In this document: positions 60,374-64,000 of the stretch, in pieces | Position numbering within the stretch: the first letter of the stretch is position 1 | Layout: each line of letters opens with the position of its first letter | Source: Branchiostoma floridae | Lineage: Eukaryota; Chordata; Leptocardii; Amphioxiformes; Branchiostomatidae | Length of the DNA stretch: 64,000 nucleotides | Reading direction: 5' to 3' | Assembly (NCBI RefSeq): GCF_000003815.2 | Contig: NC_049986.1 | Span: 13,089,876 to 13,153,875 of the forward strand | The notes under the pieces: generated by a model | Databases searched by the model: none | Told to the model about the DNA's origin: nothing | The model's input: only the letters and a program-made list of their open reading frames with translations | Made by a program: the position numbers and the translations under genes

Positions 60374-63311
60374 GCAGCTCTAAGAACCAAACTCTTTAAG
60401 TACTTAAAGAAACACATGTTCTTGGCTTACAAAGGTACAACCCTTTGTTGAAATACTTTGATTTCACTAGTTGCCTTTAACATGTGTCCGTATGGTGATT
60501 ATTACTTGGAAGGATGTGAACAGAGCAATCTGGGACCAGTGTGCTTTGTTACCACATCTGCACTTTGAATCTATCTTCGTACTTGACAGTGCAAGTATGA
60601 ATCTGGTTGGCCTTTAAGTCAACAAAGAATACTAAGCAGAGATAGAGGAAGGAAAGGCAAAATTTATGTAAGATTTTTGTTCAACTTGTGTGAGAGCAAA
60701 CTTGGATACATTCCAGGCAAATTTGGTGGCATGTAGAGTGGAAATGCTCATGTTGAAGGTTTAATCGTACAACTAGTCATGCCAAACCTTTTCCTGAAGT
60801 GCAATTGTATGGACACAAGTCATAATTGTTGTCTGGAACGTGAGGAAGCAAACTCATGTTCTTCGGGCATCCTGCAATGTGAAGCCACTGTTATGTAAGC
60901 CATATCTTTCAGAAGAAATGAAAGACAACGAAGGGGAAAATTTGGCAATGTAGATTGGTTGGTGTAGATGGCACCAATATTATACAGCTTTGCTGAAGAT
61001 AACATTTTTTGAAGGCGAGAAAGACCTATGTTTCATTGATGAAAGAAGGAAAAAAACTTGGGTACTAGGTGCTTCAACAGTAGAATTGGTCATGATGCCG
61101 CTGAAGAACTGTTAAGCATATTCTGTTTTGCACTCGGTTGTGATCCTTCATTTTCTTCAAATTAGTTTTGTTACAGTGCAAGAGAAAGCTAGAAAGTAGA
61201 AATCAACAGCAGTGTTAGAGGTAGACTCAAAATTGGTGTTGATGATTTTTTAGATCATTCAGTTGTCTTAACTTTTGGCTGCACTCCTCACACCTGAATG
61301 GGTGTGAGTCTGAATGTGTGCCTTGAGATATAACCCAGCTGACTAGACTGTTTCTCACCGGTGTGTTTTCATATGCTTCTGTAAATTACCCGACTCACAG
61401 AACTGTGGGTTGCACTTCTCATATGATTGTTGATGGCTGTTTCTCCTATTTTCTTAGTGTTAAGTTAAGTACTTTTTTGTAGAAAATACTGTATTCTAAG
61501 ATGACTTAAAATCAGCCTTATCTTGCCAATTTTTTCATGTAGCCAAACTTAATGTTACATCATGTTTCTGTTTTGAAGAAGAACCTTTTTTTGTTAGTTT
61601 TTCTTCCATTTTGAAGAATAACACAACAAATGCATGTATTTGCTATGGATATAGTAAACATGTAGTAATTGAAATGTGCCAAAATTTTCAATGTGGATAT
61701 ATTCCACTTGATGTAGCTAAGTTGCAATTATTTACAATGTGGAAAGTTATCTCTAGAAAAATGTCAGAACTAGTAGACAGTATTTTTGTCATAAATGGCA
61801 ACATTTAATAGTTGTAGTAGTAGTAGTAGTACTATATAAGATTGTTGTCTTACCTTTATTTCCAGACATACCATTGGCTCCTTCCTGACTTTTCCCATTC
61901 CTTTCATTGCTTTCACCCATTTGTGTGCTCCATCTTTCCTGCTTTGCTTCCACACCTCTGTTTTTCTTTGTTGAGTGTTGTTTACTTTTATTTTCGTTCT
62001 TCCTGTTCCTTTTGTGCAATTTTCTCAGGTTTTCACTCTTCTTTTCTCTCTCCTTTCCTTACTTGCACTTTCGCACTTCTTTCTTTCATCTTTTCCTTTT
62101 GCTCTCCCATATTCATTCACTGTCGTCAATCTCACAACTTGCAGATGCCGTTCTTCTCTTTTTCATTCTCCTTTTTAACATGGTGTGGAACCCTATTATC
62201 TTCAGACTCTCTTTTATCCTCTATTTGTGTAGAGGACGAATGAAAATCTGCAGCTATGATAGGTTTACATACAACATACTTTTTTTCACCCATAATGTAT
62301 CTATTTGCATGTTGTTATCTCCAAGCAGTTGTATGGCAATGCATGCTTGTTTGTTTGTTTGCTTTTGTTCTTAGTTACTTTTTCCATTTGTACCACATGC
62401 TGTATTTTCTCTCTTAGAAGCACACCTCAAATGAAAGCATAGCTGGAGTTTCCAATATCAGATGTGTCAACATTTAAACATGATAAAATTAGTGAGGGTG
62501 GAAAGAAATGTCCGACCATGCCTCTTTTTTTTTAACGTATACTAGAAACATCGTGATCTTTATCTTTTCAGTGTATACAGTGTGCTTCTTATAGATTGAA
62601 TACAGTGTAATAGATATTCTATTGCGCTGGAAGGCCAAAGAAAAAATTTACAACTTGCTATGCCTTTTTCTCAAGTTTAAAAATTTTATATGTTGTATGG
62701 CATTTTGTTCATACATACCTATGCTATCCGTCCAACAGTTACTGTATTAAAGAAATACTAATAGCTGGGCTTACTAATGACATATTATAATGTTGTTAAT
62801 TGTAGAGTATCACATCATAGATCAGTTCAAATAGTATGACAACAAAACAATCTAGTATGTGTTGGTGTTCTTTTTCATGTTGCCTTTTCCAACCTATTAA
62901 CAGGATGTAATTGCAAGTTGCCCAAAACAGCAATAATCCTCCAACGTATATCAGGTTGTCTTATTGTCATACTGTTTTGCCCTTAAGTCTGGATGGAGAA
63001 TATGACTAACTTCTCAGAATAGAACTAACTTCTCACTTCCTACCAATAGATGCTGTACTGTACTATTATTTGACTCAACATTTTATTGTTGCATCTATAG
63101 TGTTTACTAGTAAAAGTTCAAACTCAATAGTTGTAAAACAAAAATAGAGGTAGAAACTGCCCAGTTTATTATGTGCCAGAAATGGAAACTCCATTCATCA
63201 TGTACAGAGAAATAATGTAGTTTGGACCATTGTTGGAAATGATCACATGATCATGTGCCTTTATCAAGAACAAACCATGACAGTTGCTTTGTATGCTTAT
63301 TTTCTTACATA
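60374..63311 (+). other. SWT1 3' UTR and downstream sequence
   Basis: No further coding exon is seen. ATTAAA at 62746-62751 is a possible poly(A) signal but is far from the stop. A short TAG microsatellite lies near 61810-61832, and a pyrimidine-rich stretch at 61840-62220 creates spurious ORFs. Confidence 0.4.
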
Positions 63312-63709
63312 TAAGGCCACATCAATTTAATTTGTTGGTTCTCGGATTTCCGCCCCATTTTTTTCCGATTTGAAAAAAAAAAATTTTGTCCCAAGAAAAA
63401 TAATATAGGTTTGCTATTACAGACCTTTAAAAAACCCCATTCCAGGGGCACATACTGCTGATAAACCAATCAGAGCGCTTATTTGCAGTCACATGATCAG
63501 AACAGTGGTATAAAATCGAAGGAAGAGATTCGTTGGATAAATAATGCCATGAAAAGCTGAAAACTTGACTACTTACCTTGTTTTTTTTTGTGTTATATAA
63601 GTTAATCGCAGACTTTTTGCAATTTTTTTTTCTTTTTTTTTTCGACCGACCACCCCAACATTTTTCTGAAAAAATCCGAGAACCAAGAAATTAAATTGGT
63701 GTGGCCTAA
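63312..63709. mobile_element. MITE with 37-bp inverted ends
   Basis: The left end TAAGGCCACATCAATTTAAT plus TTGTTGGTTCTCGGATTT is mirrored by AAATCCGAGAACCAAGAAAT plus TAAATTGGTGTGGCCTA. The 320-bp centre is AT-rich with T and A runs and no ORF. Confidence 0.8.
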
Positions 63710-64000
63710 CGTTAGTACTAATACCCTGTAGTAGAGTAACCCAAATTGTTATATTTTCATACACACATTATATTTTGATGCATAGATTTTCTTCACGTTA
63801 GATTTTCTATTAAACTGCAAGTGGGAAGAACCCACCCAAAATAGTTTGGTTGAGTGATCTGTACATGTACCTGTAAGATTTTGTAGTATTCAGTTATGAC
63901 ATGTGTCTTCCTTTTTACTGTTATACAACAATGCAGTAAGGAAGCATTTGTCGGTGTATGTGTGTTGTACCAAATTTATCACGTAGAAAATTCTTCATAT

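Noticed and set aside
61842-62374. ORFs of 133 and 155 aa, Phe/Ser/Leu-rich, resembling membrane proteins
   Set aside because: Pyrimidine-rich 3' flank of SWT1; the hydrophobicity reflects base composition.

Overview
Eukaryotic genomic DNA from an animal with intron-rich genes, long AT-rich introns and many small fold-back transposons. The gene content (a pancreatic-lipase cluster beside an SWT1 endoribonuclease gene), the exon structures and the MITE load suggest a marine invertebrate deuterostome, most likely a lancelet (Branchiostoma). That assignment is inference; no marker in the window proves it. There is one 100-N assembly gap (44758-44857).

Layout. (1) About 1-10 kb, minus strand: a pancreatic-lipase gene whose 3' end lies off the left edge. 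It has two candidate signal-peptide first exons, at 4.1 kb and 10.0 kb. (2) 17.0-26.4 kb, plus strand: a complete 11-exon pancreatic-type lipase with a C-terminal PLAT domain (493 codons of protein). (3) 29.7-30.7 kb, minus strand: an intronless Ser/Pro-repeat ORF of 337 aa that I do not recognise. (4) 32.1-37.8 kb, minus strand: a second complete lipase (505 aa, 10 exons) whose first exon encodes a hydrophobic signal-anchor instead of a cleavable signal peptide. A second, secretory-type first exon with a strong TATA box lies upstream at 43.7 kb. (5) 47.3-60.4 kb, plus strand: a 16-exon SWT1-type gene (WW domain, PIN nuclease domain, C-terminal helical domain; about 1109 aa).

The three lipases share identical exon boundaries and intron phases (55-184-214-112-117-117 nt and so on), so they arose by tandem duplication with inversion. 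Each keeps the visible catalytic residues (GHSLG serine, LD[PA]A aspartate, CNH histidine where that exon is present) and would act on lipid esters outside the cell or at the membrane. SWT1 is an unrelated nuclear mRNA-surveillance nuclease.

The rest is introns and intergenic DNA carrying MITEs (two with perfect 8-bp target duplications), a tRNA-derived SINE, a LINE reverse-transcriptase fragment, dispersed repeat families, a 13-bp polypyrimidine minisatellite, and three local tandem duplications that each copy an exon/intron boundary and leave decoy splice sites beside real ones.
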